A DNA stretch of 64,000 nucleotides from Persephonella sp. (GCF_027023985.1 NZ_JALVTW010000025.1:20615-84614), one strand, 5' to 3'. Positions 9,505-18,855 are shown, counted from the first letter of the stretch. Made by a program: numbers and translations. Notes: a model not told the origin generated them from the letters alone.

Positions 9505-12141
9505 ATGAAAATGAAACAAAAACAGGAAAATAGATATTTAAAATATAACCAGTTCCTTGAAAAGAGGGCAGGGATAAAAAGTTATGGTCAGAAGGTTGTA
9601 TTAGTTTTAATTTTATTATTTTTTATCTCATTTATTGCTGCTGCCGCAATATTAACAGTTATAAACATTCAGGATGAAATTCAAAGAATTAAAATAAGCC
9701 TTGAAAAAACAATTAATATAGAAAAAAAGTTGATTAAGAAGGAACTGGAAACAATAGAAAATAATGCTAAAGTTTTTATATCAACCTATGAAAAGAAAAA
9801 GAATTCTACAAACACAAATATTGATTTCAATATACTAAAAAAGTCCCATATATACAGTATTTACAATAATGTTGAACACTATACAATTGGAAGAAAAATT
9901 CCAATTTCCTCTGTAGAATTACTCCAATACTCAGATGACAAATATATTCTGCTTACAGACTATCTCATAATAAATATGCAAAATATGTATTATGTATTTG
10001 TTAATAAATCTGCTTTTGATTATATCTTATCTCCTCAAAATTCGCCCTTAAGTGATTATGACCCTGTTTTTGTTTTAAAAAACTCACCTAAAACTTTCAG
10101 TTCCTTTATATGTTCTTCTTCCAAGTTTGAAAATAGCAACTTTTACATAATTGGATGTGTGGATAAGTCAACTGTCATATACGGCAAAATTATTTCCACC
10201 GTATTTGGTAGTATTGTTGTATTTTCCGTGTTTTTCTTACTTTCTTTGTCTTTTTATACTTTTTTCTTCAAAAAAATTCTTCTCTATCCTATTAACCATT
10301 TGAGGAAAAATGTTCAATATATGAGTGATAAAGGTCTGGAAAAAGTAACATTTGACCTTCATAAATACGGAGATGATGAATTTGCCAAAATATCCCAGGT
10401 TCTTGAAGCAACAAGGCAAAAAATACTTAAACATCAAAAAGGTATGAACTTAGTTTTGACTACAACTGCAAAAATGATATCTATGACAAACGATATACAT
10501 AACTTTGCTTTATTTGCTATAAATAGCCTTGACGAGCTTCTAAATGCAGAAGGAAGTGTTTTATGCCTATATTCAAAATTAGAAGACCATTGTTCAATAC
10601 TTGTTCATTCAGACAATTATTTACTTAATAAAATCCCATTTAATCTGGAAGAAAAAGAGTTCAAAAAATTACAAAAAACTCACCATGCAAATAATATAAT
10701 CCTTGACAAAAACGGGGATAGATACATAGCCTCAATAAAAAAAGAAGTTAATGATGAATATTCCCTTTATATAGTTATCTTTAAACGAGGAGAAAGACTA
10801 TCGGAGGAGGAACTTAAATATACTGATATGATTTTATCCCATCTGGTATATAGCATAAATCTGCTAAACCTTGCAACCTATGACCCGCTTACCAGACTTT
10901 ATAACAGAAGGGCAATTGTTGAATATGCAGAAAAAGAAGTTGAGAGGGCAAAAAGATATAATCATGATTTTAGCATTATATTACTGGATATAGATGATTT
11001 TAAAGGAATAAATGATACTTATGGTCACACCATGGGAGATATTGTTTTAAAACAAGTAGCAGAAATTATTCAGGAAGAAACAAGAGATGTAGATAAGGTA
11101 GGGAGATATGGTGGAGAAGAGTTTATTATTGTATTACCTGAAACAGAAACAGAAAGTGCCTTGAGACTTGCAGAAAGAATTAGAAAGAAAATATCAGAGA
11201 AAGAATTCAAAATAGGTGATTATAAGATATCAATCACAATAAGTGCAGGTGTTGCAGGCCTTGGTATACACGGAGAAACATTTGAGGAAATCTTACAGGC
11301 TGCAGATCTTGCACTTTATCAAGCCAAGAAAAACGGTAAAAATCAGGTTGTTATGCTTGGTAAAGAAGAAATTTCACAGATACTTGAGGAAGAATTTGAA
11401 AGTAAAAATTTCCTTCTTGATGCAATCTCAGAAGACAGGGTTATACCTTACTTTCAACCTATTGTTGATTTAAATACATTTGAAATAGTTGGATATGAAG
11501 TTCTCGCAAGGATAAAAGAAGGTGATAGAGTAATTCCAGCTTACAAATTTATAACAACAGCAATTAAGTTTGGAATTGTTTTAAAAATAGATGAGATAAT
11601 TCAAAGAAAAACTGTGGAATTTTTATTAAAAAGTGAGAAAGTTCCTCAAATGATATTTTTCAACTTATCAAGGCCGTATATTCAGGATATATACCATATT
11701 TCCCAGTTCGTTGAGCTTCTTGAAAAGAATAATATTCCTAAAGAGAACATTGTTCTGGAAATAACAGAAGAAGAAGCAATCAGTGAAATCACAATAGTTA
11801 AAGAGGCCATCAGAATTGCAAAATCAAAAGGAATCAGATTTGCCCTTGATGATTTTGGAGTGGGCTATTCAACCTTTTCTTATATAAAGCATTTTGATAT
11901 TGATATAATTAAACTTGATGGTTCTCTTGTAAAAAATATTCACAAAGACAATGATAATCAGATTATTGTCGGTGGAATAGCCTATATATGTCGAGAAAAA
12001 GGAATAAAACTCCTTGCAGAAATGGTAGAAACAGAAGAAGAAGTGAAAATACTAAGGGAGCTTGGCGTATCCTATGCACAGGGATATATTTTTGGAAAGC
12101 CGCAGGATAATTTTATAGAAAATATAATGGAGGAATTATAA
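9505..12141 (+). CDS. Membrane HAMP-GAF-like-GGDEF-EAL protein
   Basis: An 878-residue bifunctional c-di-GMP protein. A cytoplasmic basic N-tail precedes helix 1 (31-54), an extracytoplasmic sensor of no recognised family (about 55-228), helix 2 (about 229-255), a HAMP linker (about 256-308), a GAF-like region (about 320-450), a GGDEF domain (about 455-615) and an EAL domain (about 640-875). The cyclase motif is GGEEF with an RDVD I-site at correct spacing, so synthesis looks intact. The EAL motif reads EVL, but LEITEEEA, DDFGVGYS and IKLDGS are kept, so hydrolysis is possible. There is no Shine-Dalgarno sequence before either possible start (9505 or 9511). It overlaps the next gene in a TAATG arrangement. 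Confidence 0.92.
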   Translation: MKMKQKQENRYLKYNQFLEKRAGIKSYGQKVVLVLILLFFISFIAAAAILTVINIQDEIQRIKISLEKTINIEKKLIKKELETIENNAKVFISTYEKKKNSTNTNIDFNILKKSHIYSIYNNVEHYTIGRKIPISSVELLQYSDDKYILLTDYLIINMQNMYYVFVNKSAFDYILSPQNSPLSDYDPVFVLKNSPKTFSSFICSSSKFENSNFYIIGCVDKSTVIYGKIISTVFGSIVVFSVFFLLSLSFYTFFFKKILLYPINHLRKNVQYMSDKGLEKVTFDLHKYGDDEFAKISQVLEATRQKILKHQKGMNLVLTTTAKMISMTNDIHNFALFAINSLDELLNAEGSVLCLYSKLEDHCSILVHSDNYLLNKIPFNLEEKEFKKLQKTHHANNIILDKNGDRYIASIKKEVNDEYSLYIVIFKRGERLSEEELKYTDMILSHLVYSINLLNLATYDPLTRLYNRRAIVEYAEKEVERAKRYNHDFSIILLDIDDFKGINDTYGHTMGDIVLKQVAEIIQEETRDVDKVGRYGGEEFIIVLPETETESALRLAERIRKKISEKEFKIGDYKISITISAGVAGLGIHGETFEEILQAADLALYQAKKNGKNQVVMLGKEEISQILEEEFESKNFLLDAISEDRVIPYFQPIVDLNTFEIVGYEVLARIKEGDRVIPAYKFITTAIKFGIVLKIDEIIQRKTVEFLLKSEKVPQMIFFNLSRPYIQDIYHISQFVELLEKNNIPKENIVLEITEEEAISEITIVKEAIRIAKSKGIRFALDDFGVGYSTFSYIKHFDIDIIKLDGSLVKNIHKDNDNQIIVGGIAYICREKGIKLLAEMVETEEEVKILRELGVSYAQGYIFGKPQDNFIENIMEEL

Positions 12142-13520
12142 TGGGAATTAAGTTTGGGACTGATGGATGGAGAGCAGTTATCGCAAAGGATTTCACATTT
12201 GATAATCTTCTTAAAGTAGCACAGGCACATGCAGACCATCTCAAAGAAAAAAATGGAAAAAAAGTAGTAGTAGGATACGACACCAGATTTATGTCAGAAA
12301 ATTTTGCTGCAGCAGTTGCTGAAGTTTTTTCATCAAACGGTTTTGAGGTTATACTATCCTCCACTTTTTGCTCTACCCCTGCACTTTCACTGGCAGCAAG
12401 GGATTTTGATGCAGATGAAGGAGTAATGATAACAGCCTCCCATAATACATACGAATACAACGGATACAAAATTAAAGGAGGATACGGAGGTCCTGCAACT
12501 CCGGAAATAATCAGCAGTGTTGAAGAAAAATTAGGTAATACATCTCCTAAAACAGGCACTACAAAATGGGAGGAAATGGATTTTAACAGTTATTACATAA
12601 AAACATTAAAAAAATATCTTACCCCCGGTGTATTTAATCAAAAGCCTGAAAAGGTAATCCACGACCCTATGCACGGTGCAACAATAGGACTGCTAAATAG
12701 AATACTTGAGGATACCCTCATTGATGTTGTTGAGATAAACCATTTCAGGGATGCATTTTTTGGTTTTAAACATCCTGAGCCTGTGGAAAAAAACCTACCT
12801 CTTTTAAGGGGAAAAACCGTCGCTGAAGAAGCAGTAGCAGGTATTGCAAATGATGGAGATGGAGATAGGGTTGGTGTAGTAGATGAAGCAGGGGAATTTA
12901 TAAGCACCCAGATAGTATTTGCCCTTTTACTTCTCCACACAATAAGAAACAAGAAGACAGAAGGAGCAATAGCAAAAACAGTATCAACAACATATCTGGT
13001 TGATAGGATAGCAAAAAAAGAAGGAAGAAAGTTATACAAAACCCCTGTAGGTTTCAAATACATTGCAGATTTATTCCTGAAGGAAAAAATAGCTTTTGGC
13101 GGTGAAGAATCAGGAGGCTACGGATTTGGTTTTCATATTCCTGAAAGGGATGGGTTATTATCCGGGTTGATGATTCTGGAAATGATTCATCTTCACGGAA
13201 AATCTCTTACACAGCTTGTTGAGGATTTATTCTCAGAATTTGGAACAGCATATTACAAAAGACTTGACCTCAAAGTAGAAGGAGATCAGGGAAGAGTTCT
13301 TATTGAAAAACTGAAAAAAGAGCCTCTAAAAGAAATAGCAGGATTTAAAGTAAAAGAAACTGACCTGACAGATGGAGTCAAATTTATATTTGAAAATGAC
13401 GGCTGGGTATTATTCAGAGCTTCCGGAACGGAGCCTGTCCTTAGAATTTATGTTGAGATGCCAGAAAAATCAGAAGTTGATATGATATTAGAAGAAAGTA
13501 AAAAACTGATTGGAGGATAA
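12141..13520 (+). CDS. Phosphoglucomutase/phosphomannomutase family protein
   Basis: A 459-residue alpha-D-phosphohexomutase that interconverts hexose 1- and 6-phosphates through a phosphoserine. The active-site TASHN is visible with Ser100, the metal loop appears as NDGDGDRVG, the sugar-binding loop as GGEESGG, and the C-terminal phosphate-binding loop as FRASGTEP. The specific sugar (glucose, mannose or glucosamine) cannot be assigned from these motifs. Its ATG shares a base with the stop codon of the upstream GGDEF-EAL gene, so the two are translationally coupled. This is an unusual pairing that may link c-di-GMP output to sugar-phosphate supply for polysaccharide, which is inference only. 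Confidence 0.93.
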   Translation: MGIKFGTDGWRAVIAKDFTFDNLLKVAQAHADHLKEKNGKKVVVGYDTRFMSENFAAAVAEVFSSNGFEVILSSTFCSTPALSLAARDFDADEGVMITASHNTYEYNGYKIKGGYGGPATPEIISSVEEKLGNTSPKTGTTKWEEMDFNSYYIKTLKKYLTPGVFNQKPEKVIHDPMHGATIGLLNRILEDTLIDVVEINHFRDAFFGFKHPEPVEKNLPLLRGKTVAEEAVAGIANDGDGDRVGVVDEAGEFISTQIVFALLLLHTIRNKKTEGAIAKTVSTTYLVDRIAKKEGRKLYKTPVGFKYIADLFLKEKIAFGGEESGGYGFGFHIPERDGLLSGLMILEMIHLHGKSLTQLVEDLFSEFGTAYYKRLDLKVEGDQGRVLIEKLKKEPLKEIAGFKVKETDLTDGVKFIFENDGWVLFRASGTEPVLRIYVEMPEKSEVDMILEESKKLIGG

Positions 13521-13523
13521 ACG

Positions 13524-13937
13524 GTGGAAGAGCTGGTTTTTCATCCTTATGATGTAAGAATGTCTGAAGAAGGGGAAATAATTGCTATAGTTGAACCTGA
13601 CGAGTACCTTAAAGAAATGATAGAAAACAAGGAAACATGCTGGGAAGTGGATATAGATGTGGATTACGATGAGGAAGAACACGAACCATACCTGCTTGTA
13701 ACACTTCTGAAAGATAAAGGCCAGATATCTATGGCTTTTCCCTATGGAGAAGCATGGGAAGCTTTATCAGAAAAGGGAGTAATATCTGTAGTTCTTCTTA
13801 CACAGTTTGACCTTGACCACGGAGATACATCAGATGCAATTTCTATAACTGTTGAAATAGACGGCTTCCTCAAAGGTTATATAGCAGGTGCAATGAGAAT
13901 GTGGGAAGCTGTAAGCGAAGAGATTGAGGAAGAATGA
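13524..13937 (+). CDS. Hypothetical acidic protein
   Basis: A 137-residue protein of no family I recognise. It starts with GTG, three bases after the phosphohexomutase stop, with GGAGG about 9 bases upstream inside that gene. It is strongly acidic, with a run of Asp/Glu around residues 44-54 and a Glu-rich C-terminus, and has no membrane helix or signal peptide. Alternating hydrophobic segments (PYLLVTLL, ISVVLLTQF, AISITVEI) suggest a small alpha/beta fold. It overlaps the following thioesterase by 4 bp, placing it in a tight operon from the GGDEF-EAL gene through tldE. Confidence 0.8.
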   Translation: MEELVFHPYDVRMSEEGEIIAIVEPDEYLKEMIENKETCWEVDIDVDYDEEEHEPYLLVTLLKDKGQISMAFPYGEAWEALSEKGVISVVLLTQFDLDHGDTSDAISITVEIDGFLKGYIAGAMRMWEAVSEEIEEE

Positions 13938-14332
13938 AACTTAATTACAGCAGAAAAGTTCATTTTTATGAGACAGATGCACAGGGGGTAGTTCACCATT
14001 CAAACTATCCCCGTTATTTTGAAGAGGCAAGAGGATATTTTTTAGAGGAACTGGGGTACCCTTATCACAAAGTAAGAGAAGAACTAAATATAGATATAGT
14101 TCTTGTTGAGCTTTCTGTTAAATACAAAAATCCATTAAGATATGGTGATATTTTTAATATAGAGTTCTGGATTTCACATATGGACAGATTTTTCTTTGAT
14201 TTTGATTATGTGGTGACAGCAAATCAGACTCAAATTGCAACAGGAAAAACAAAACATGTTTGTATAGACAGATTTTCCAGAAAATTAGTTTCTGTCCCAG
14301 AGGTGCTTAGAAAAGGCTATGGAGAAAAATAA
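13934..14332 (+). CDS. Acyl-CoA thioesterase, YbgC/FadM type
   Basis: A 132-residue hot-dog-fold thioesterase. The family signature YETDAQGVVHHSNYPRYFEE near the N-terminus contains the catalytic Asp, and the later pattern of strands is typical of 4-hydroxybenzoyl-CoA thioesterase-like enzymes. It hydrolyses acyl-CoA or acyl-ACP thioesters; the chain length is not predictable. It overlaps both neighbours (ATGA with the upstream gene, 14 bp with tldE). No Tol-Pal genes lie nearby, so the classical ybgC context is absent. Confidence 0.9.
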   Translation: MKLNYSRKVHFYETDAQGVVHHSNYPRYFEEARGYFLEELGYPYHKVREELNIDIVLVELSVKYKNPLRYGDIFNIEFWISHMDRFFFDFDYVVTANQTQIATGKTKHVCIDRFSRKLVSVPEVLRKGYGEK

Positions 14333-15635
14333 GATAGTATCCTCAGTTTCAGATCTTTTATCAGGCTATCAATGGGAGATATACATATCCTCGGTTCAGA
14401 CTTTAAAGGTCGTTTCCGGCAATTTATCTATGGAAAGCCTGACAAAATCAAAAGAGACAGGGGTAGGAATCCGGATTAAAAAAGGAGAAAAAACCGGATT
14501 TTTTTATATATCAAATCCGACAGAAGAAAAAATTAATAAAGCAGTTCAAAAGGCTATACAGTCCATTGAGATATCCGAAGATGACCCTTATATCCAATTT
14601 TCAAGCCCTACTGACAATCCTGTAAATCCAGAAATATACGATAAATATTTTGCAGAAAATTTATCTGATGCTGAAAAATCTCAGATTGCACTGGAATTTG
14701 AAGAAAAAATAAGGTCAAAGGATAGCAGAATAACCAATATTAGAAATTGCAGTTTTATTGAAAAAATATCTGAATATACTCTGATAAATAGTAATGGAGT
14801 AGAAATTTCTGAAAAATCCACAGCATACACAATTATGGCAGCAGCCATAGCAACAGGGGAAAAAGATAGCCAGATTGCATGGGGATTTGACTCTTCCAGG
14901 TTTCTGTCTGATTTAAATGTAGATAAAACTGCAGAAGAGATGGTTCATAATGCTGTTTCTCTACTGGGAGCAAAGCCTATTCCTTCACAGGTAATACCTG
15001 CTTTATTTCCTCCTTATGCATTTACACAGATTTTGGAAGCCTTTTTCCCTGTTTTTTCTGGGGAAAGTCTTATCACAGGAAAAACTTATCTAAAGGATAA
15101 ACTACAGGAAAAAATAGCACCTGATTTTTTAACATTGATAGACAGCGGATTACTTAGCAGAAAAGTAGGTTCCAGAAAATTTGATGATGAAGGAACTCCA
15201 ACCCAGAGCACAGAGATAATCAAAAATGGAGTATTCCAGACATTTCTACATAGCATATACACAGCAAATAAAACTTCATCTACACCAACAGGTAACGGAT
15301 TTAGGAATTCTTTTAAAGATACCCCATCGGTTCAGCCTTCAAACTTTTACCTATCAAATGGCAGTCAACCTGTAAAACCAGAAGGAAAATACTTTAAAGT
15401 AATAGAAATGATGGGGCTTCATACAGCAAACCCTGTTACAGGTGATTTTTCCGTAGGAGCAACAGGATTGCTTATTCAGGATGGGTATGAATATCCTGTA
15501 AGCGGAATAACCATATCAGGTAACTTTTTTGAGCTGCTTGGAAATATAGTCCAGATAGGTAATGACCTGAAATTCTACGGAAGATTTGGAAGCCCTTCTG
15601 TATTTGTTTCCAGAATAAATATTGGAGGAGATTAA
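14319..15635 (+). CDS. TldE/PmbA family protein
   Basis: A 438-residue member of the TldD/TldE (PmbA) family. TldD and TldE form a zinc metalloprotease that trims modified peptides or degrades unfolded ones in better-studied bacteria. The N-terminal part shows the family pattern of a GVGIRI strand and the long alpha/beta domain, and the C-terminal part has the TGDFSVGATGLLI and SGNFFELLGNI segments. I do not see the HExxxH zinc motif, which fits TldE (non-catalytic) rather than TldD. No tldD partner is in the window. The stop codon lies one base from the CCA end of the oppositely oriented tRNA-Leu. Confidence 0.87.
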   Translation: MEKNKIVSSVSDLLSGYQWEIYISSVQTLKVVSGNLSMESLTKSKETGVGIRIKKGEKTGFFYISNPTEEKINKAVQKAIQSIEISEDDPYIQFSSPTDNPVNPEIYDKYFAENLSDAEKSQIALEFEEKIRSKDSRITNIRNCSFIEKISEYTLINSNGVEISEKSTAYTIMAAAIATGEKDSQIAWGFDSSRFLSDLNVDKTAEEMVHNAVSLLGAKPIPSQVIPALFPPYAFTQILEAFFPVFSGESLITGKTYLKDKLQEKIAPDFLTLIDSGLLSRKVGSRKFDDEGTPTQSTEIIKNGVFQTFLHSIYTANKTSSTPTGNGFRNSFKDTPSVQPSNFYLSNGSQPVKPEGKYFKVIEMMGLHTANPVTGDFSVGATGLLIQDGYEYPVSGITISGNFFELLGNIVQIGNDLKFYGRFGSPSVFVSRINIGGD

Positions 15636-15636
15636 A

Positions 15637-15724
15637 TGGTGCCCAGGGCGGGAGTCGAACCCGCACGCCCGTTAAGGGCACTGTCCCCTCAAGACAGCGC
15701 GTCTGCCAATTCCGCCACCTGGGC
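15637..15724 (-). tRNA. tRNA-Leu, anticodon GAG, CCA encoded
   Basis: Read on the minus strand, the 88-nt sequence has a 7-bp acceptor stem (GCCCAGG pairing with CCTGGGC), an anticodon arm CTGTC-TTGAGGG-GACAG with anticodon GAG, a long variable arm (class II, pairing GCCC with GGGC) and a T arm containing GGTTCGACTCC. The 3' CCA is encoded. GAG reads CUC and CUU leucine codons. It lies antisense to the strand of its neighbours, between tldE and the tRNA nucleotidyltransferase. A spurious 84-residue frame in this region, beginning MPRWRNWQTR, is the tRNA itself misread as protein. Confidence 0.97.
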
Positions 15725-15737
15725 AATTGAGGATAAT

Positions 15738-15766
15738 ATTATAAGCAAAAGGAGGGTCTTTTGCAA
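15738..15766 (-). promoter_or_regulatory. Promoter of tRNA-Leu
   Basis: On the minus strand TTGCAA (15766-15761) is followed after exactly 17 bp by a perfect TATAAT (15743-15738). Transcription would begin a few bases before the mature 5' end at 15724. The -35 hexamer is palindromic and coincides with the TTG start codon of the nucleotidyltransferase on the opposite strand, and its GGAGGG ribosome-binding site (15751-15756) falls in the spacer. Confidence 0.65.
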
Positions 15767-18364
15767 GTAGTTTTTTTAGCTGAAGGTGCAGACCTTGATG
15801 CACTTTCTACAGCTTACGGAATAACGCTTTTATACCCTGAAACAAAGATTTTGCTTCCGGGAGCTTTATCCTCAGGGGTTAGACTGGTTTTAAAACATTT
15901 TGAAAAACTATTTAAAAATAAACTAATTAAAAAAGAAGAACTATCCCAAATTGACACACTATTTCTGGCAGATACCAATAACTATAAAAAAGCAATAAAA
16001 GAATTAAAGGGGTATGTATCCCAAGAAACAAAAATAATCATATTTGACCATCATCCTGTAAGGATAAAAATCCCTTATAAAATAGAAAAACATATAAAAA
16101 AAACAGGTGCTGCAACCACAATAGTGGTAAATAAAATAAAAAAACAAAAAATCCCTATATCTCCTGATGAAGCAACATTACTTGCCCTTGGTATCTATGA
16201 AGACACAGGTAGTTTCCTTTATGAGATAACAACACCACAGGATTTGAGGGCAGCATCTTATTTGATATCAAAGGGGGCAGACATTAATTTGATAAAAAAT
16301 ATAATTGAGGAAAAAATAGATATTCAGGAGATAGAAATAATCCACCAGATAGTTGATAATATTCAAAATTTCTATCTTAAAGACAAAAAAATCGTATTTT
16401 CCACAGCTTATAGCAGCCAGTATATACCTGATATATCTTCATACCTTCATATGATTAAACCACTGCAGGAAGCAGATGCCTTTTTTATCCTGATTACAGA
16501 AAAAACCAAAACAAGTATAATAGCCCGTTCAAAAACTCCTGAAATAGATGTAGGAAAAATAATGTCCTTTTTAGGCGGTGGAGGACATTACACGACTGCC
16601 AGTGCTACAGTAAAAGGTCTGACTGTTCAGGAAATAAAAAATTACATAGAAATGGTGCTTATAGGAGAAACCCATAGAAACAGAAAAATAAAAGAATTTA
16701 TGTCAAACCAGATAATTACCGTTAATAAAAATCAAAAGCTTTCCCAGATTAAAGACCTTCTTGACAAAGCACCTTTGCTCTTTGTTGTAAATAAAAACGG
16801 AAAATTTGAAGGAATAGTAATAACGAAGGTTTTAAAGGAAAGCCTGAAACACGGTCTATTGGAAGCAAAAGTAGAAAACTTTATCATTGATAGTGTAATC
16901 ACATTTGAACCTGAAACAACACTAATTGAAGCAGAAAAACAAATTATGAACTCTTCTCAGGAATATTTCCCTGTTTTAAAAAAAGGTAAGCCTGTAGGAA
17001 TAATAAACAGAACATATATAATCAAGATTTTACACGGACAGGTATTTGATACAGAAAAGGATATTTTCATATCACGGGAGAGGATTAAACCTCGTTATCT
17101 AAATTATGAAAACCGCCTGAGAAATTATCTACCTGAAGATATAATCTCCCATCTTGAAAAAATCGGAAAAATATCAAAACAGCTTGGATATAACACATAT
17201 CTGGTAGGAGGGATAGTCAGGGATATTATCTTAGGTAAGAAAAGCCTTGATATAGACCTAATTGTTGAGGGAGATGCGATACATCTTGCCAGAGAATATG
17301 CAAAAAGTGAAAAACTGCCTGTTCATACCTTTGATGAATTTATGACAGCCCAGATAACCTTAAAAAATGGCCAGAAAATAGACTTGGCAACAGCCAGAAA
17401 AGAGATTTATACCCATCCGGGAGCATACCCAAAGGTAGAAAAAGCAACCATAAAAGAAGACCTTTACCGGAGGGATTTTACAATAAACACCCTTGCAATA
17501 GAGATCACAGAAGGCCGTTTTGGAACACTGATAGATTATTTTAATGGCATAAAGGATATAAAGGACAAAGTAATCAGAATTCTACACCAGCTAAGTTTCG
17601 TTGAAGACCCTATCAGGATACTAAGGGCACTTAGATTTGCAGGAAGGCTTGGCTTTAGACTGGGGAAACACACAGAAAAACTGCTTAAACTATCTGTTGA
17701 TGAGAATATGCTTGAATTTGCCCCGACAGGCAGGGTAAACCTTGAGTTTACTTATACATTTAACGAGGAAAAAGTGGTTGATATCCTTATGCTTATGAAC
17801 AAATACAAAGTTCTCCACAGCCTTATTCCTGAATTTTATATGGATGAAAAAAGGGAAGAAATAATCAGCAGAGTCAGAGACACAATTATCTCATTTGAGA
17901 TGTTTCTTGATATAAAAATAGACAGGGTTTCAAACTATCTCCTTTCCCTTTTATACCATTTGCCATTTGAGATTTCTTACAAATTCCTTGAAAAATATCA
18001 TTTTGAAAAAAGTAAAAAATTCTTTGAGGAATATTTTGATGTAAAAGACAAATTCAAAAAAATCCCTGAAAAAAATTCGGAGCTATACAAAAAAATAAAA
18101 TTTATCAGCAAAGATTTACTTGTCTTTATATGTGCCAGCAGCGATATTGAACTTTCTGAAAGAATTATAAAAGTTCTGAAAAAAGAGGAAGAAAAAAAAC
18201 TGCTTATATCAGGGAAAGACCTGCAGGAGCTGGGCATTAAGCCATCTCCCATATACAAAGTCATAATTGATGATGTGTTTAAAAAATATCTAGATGAAGA
18301 GATAAAAACAAAAAAAGAAGCTATTGAATACATAAAATCCAGATACAGAGAGGAGATAAAATGA
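15761..18364 (+). CDS. tRNA nucleotidyltransferase with DHH and CBS domains
   Basis: An 867-residue fusion. Residues about 1-300 are a DHH/DHHA1 phosphoesterase module (FDHHPVRI, YEDTGSF, GGGGHYTTASAT), about 307-435 hold two CBS repeats, and about 460-860 are a class II poly(A)/CCA-adding nucleotidyltransferase (YLVGGIVRDIILG, SLDIDLIVEGD, RRDFTINTLA, EDPIRILRALRFAG). In Aquifex, CCA addition is split between a CC-adding and an A-adding enzyme, and long DHH-CBS fusions of this kind occur there; which activity this one has is not decided by the sequence I see. It starts at TTG with a strong GGAGGG four bases before it. It overlaps the ytfJ-like gene by ATGA. Confidence 0.92.
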   Translation: MQVVFLAEGADLDALSTAYGITLLYPETKILLPGALSSGVRLVLKHFEKLFKNKLIKKEELSQIDTLFLADTNNYKKAIKELKGYVSQETKIIIFDHHPVRIKIPYKIEKHIKKTGAATTIVVNKIKKQKIPISPDEATLLALGIYEDTGSFLYEITTPQDLRAASYLISKGADINLIKNIIEEKIDIQEIEIIHQIVDNIQNFYLKDKKIVFSTAYSSQYIPDISSYLHMIKPLQEADAFFILITEKTKTSIIARSKTPEIDVGKIMSFLGGGGHYTTASATVKGLTVQEIKNYIEMVLIGETHRNRKIKEFMSNQIITVNKNQKLSQIKDLLDKAPLLFVVNKNGKFEGIVITKVLKESLKHGLLEAKVENFIIDSVITFEPETTLIEAEKQIMNSSQEYFPVLKKGKPVGIINRTYIIKILHGQVFDTEKDIFISRERIKPRYLNYENRLRNYLPEDIISHLEKIGKISKQLGYNTYLVGGIVRDIILGKKSLDIDLIVEGDAIHLAREYAKSEKLPVHTFDEFMTAQITLKNGQKIDLATARKEIYTHPGAYPKVEKATIKEDLYRRDFTINTLAIEITEGRFGTLIDYFNGIKDIKDKVIRILHQLSFVEDPIRILRALRFAGRLGFRLGKHTEKLLKLSVDENMLEFAPTGRVNLEFTYTFNEEKVVDILMLMNKYKVLHSLIPEFYMDEKREEIISRVRDTIISFEMFLDIKIDRVSNYLLSLLYHLPFEISYKFLEKYHFEKSKKFFEEYFDVKDKFKKIPEKNSELYKKIKFISKDLLVFICASSDIELSERIIKVLKKEEEKKLLISGKDLQELGIKPSPIYKVIIDDVFKKYLDEEIKTKKEAIEYIKSRYREEIK

Positions 18365-18855
18365 TTTTCCTGAGTTTGATTGCCGCTGTTGTCCTTTCTA
18401 TAGGGCAGGTTCCCCCTGTTGTCCATCTGGACGGAAAAATAGGAGGCAAAGTTGACGGAAAACCATTTTCCACAGAAATGATAAAAGGAAAGGTCTATCT
18501 GGTTTTATATGTTGACCCTGATAAAAGAGACCTGAATGAAGATTTTGCTGAGGCTTTAAAAAAACAGCATTTTGACCACTCAAAATTCGGTTCAATAGCA
18601 ATCATAAATATGAAGGCAACATGGCTGCCAAACTTTGTGCTGGAAAGCATCCTAAAGAAAAAGCAGAAAAAATATCCCCATACTATTTATGTAAAGGATT
18701 ACGATAAGGTTTTTGTCAAAAAATGGGGTTTAAAGGATGAAGATTACAACGTGCTACTTTTTGATAAAAGCGGCAAATTGTTGTTTTACAAGTCTGGAAA
18801 GCTAACTCCGGAAGATACCCAGAAGGTCATTCAGCTTATAAAACAGAATCTATGA
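18361..18855 (+). CDS. YtfJ-like thioredoxin-fold protein
   Basis: A 164-residue protein with a short hydrophobic N-terminus (1-15) that looks like a signal peptide or anchor. The rest follows the pattern of the YtfJ family: a GKVYLVLYVDP strand, an SLxS-like helix region with the IINMKATWLP segment, and the C-terminal LTPEDTQKVIQLI helix. The fold is thioredoxin-like but no CxxC is present, so it is not a classical disulfide reductase. Function in the family is unknown and the likely location is the periplasm. It overlaps the nucleotidyltransferase by 4 bp (ATGA). Confidence 0.78.
   Translation: MIFLSLIAAVVLSIGQVPPVVHLDGKIGGKVDGKPFSTEMIKGKVYLVLYVDPDKRDLNEDFAEALKKQHFDHSKFGSIAIINMKATWLPNFVLESILKKKQKKYPHTIYVKDYDKVFVKKWGLKDEDYNVLLFDKSGKLLFYKSGKLTPEDTQKVIQLIKQNL

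Noticed and set aside
15472..15726. An 84-residue frame on the minus strand starting MPRWRNWQTR
   Set aside because: It is the tRNA-Leu gene translated as protein plus antisense of tldE, a well-known annotation artefact.
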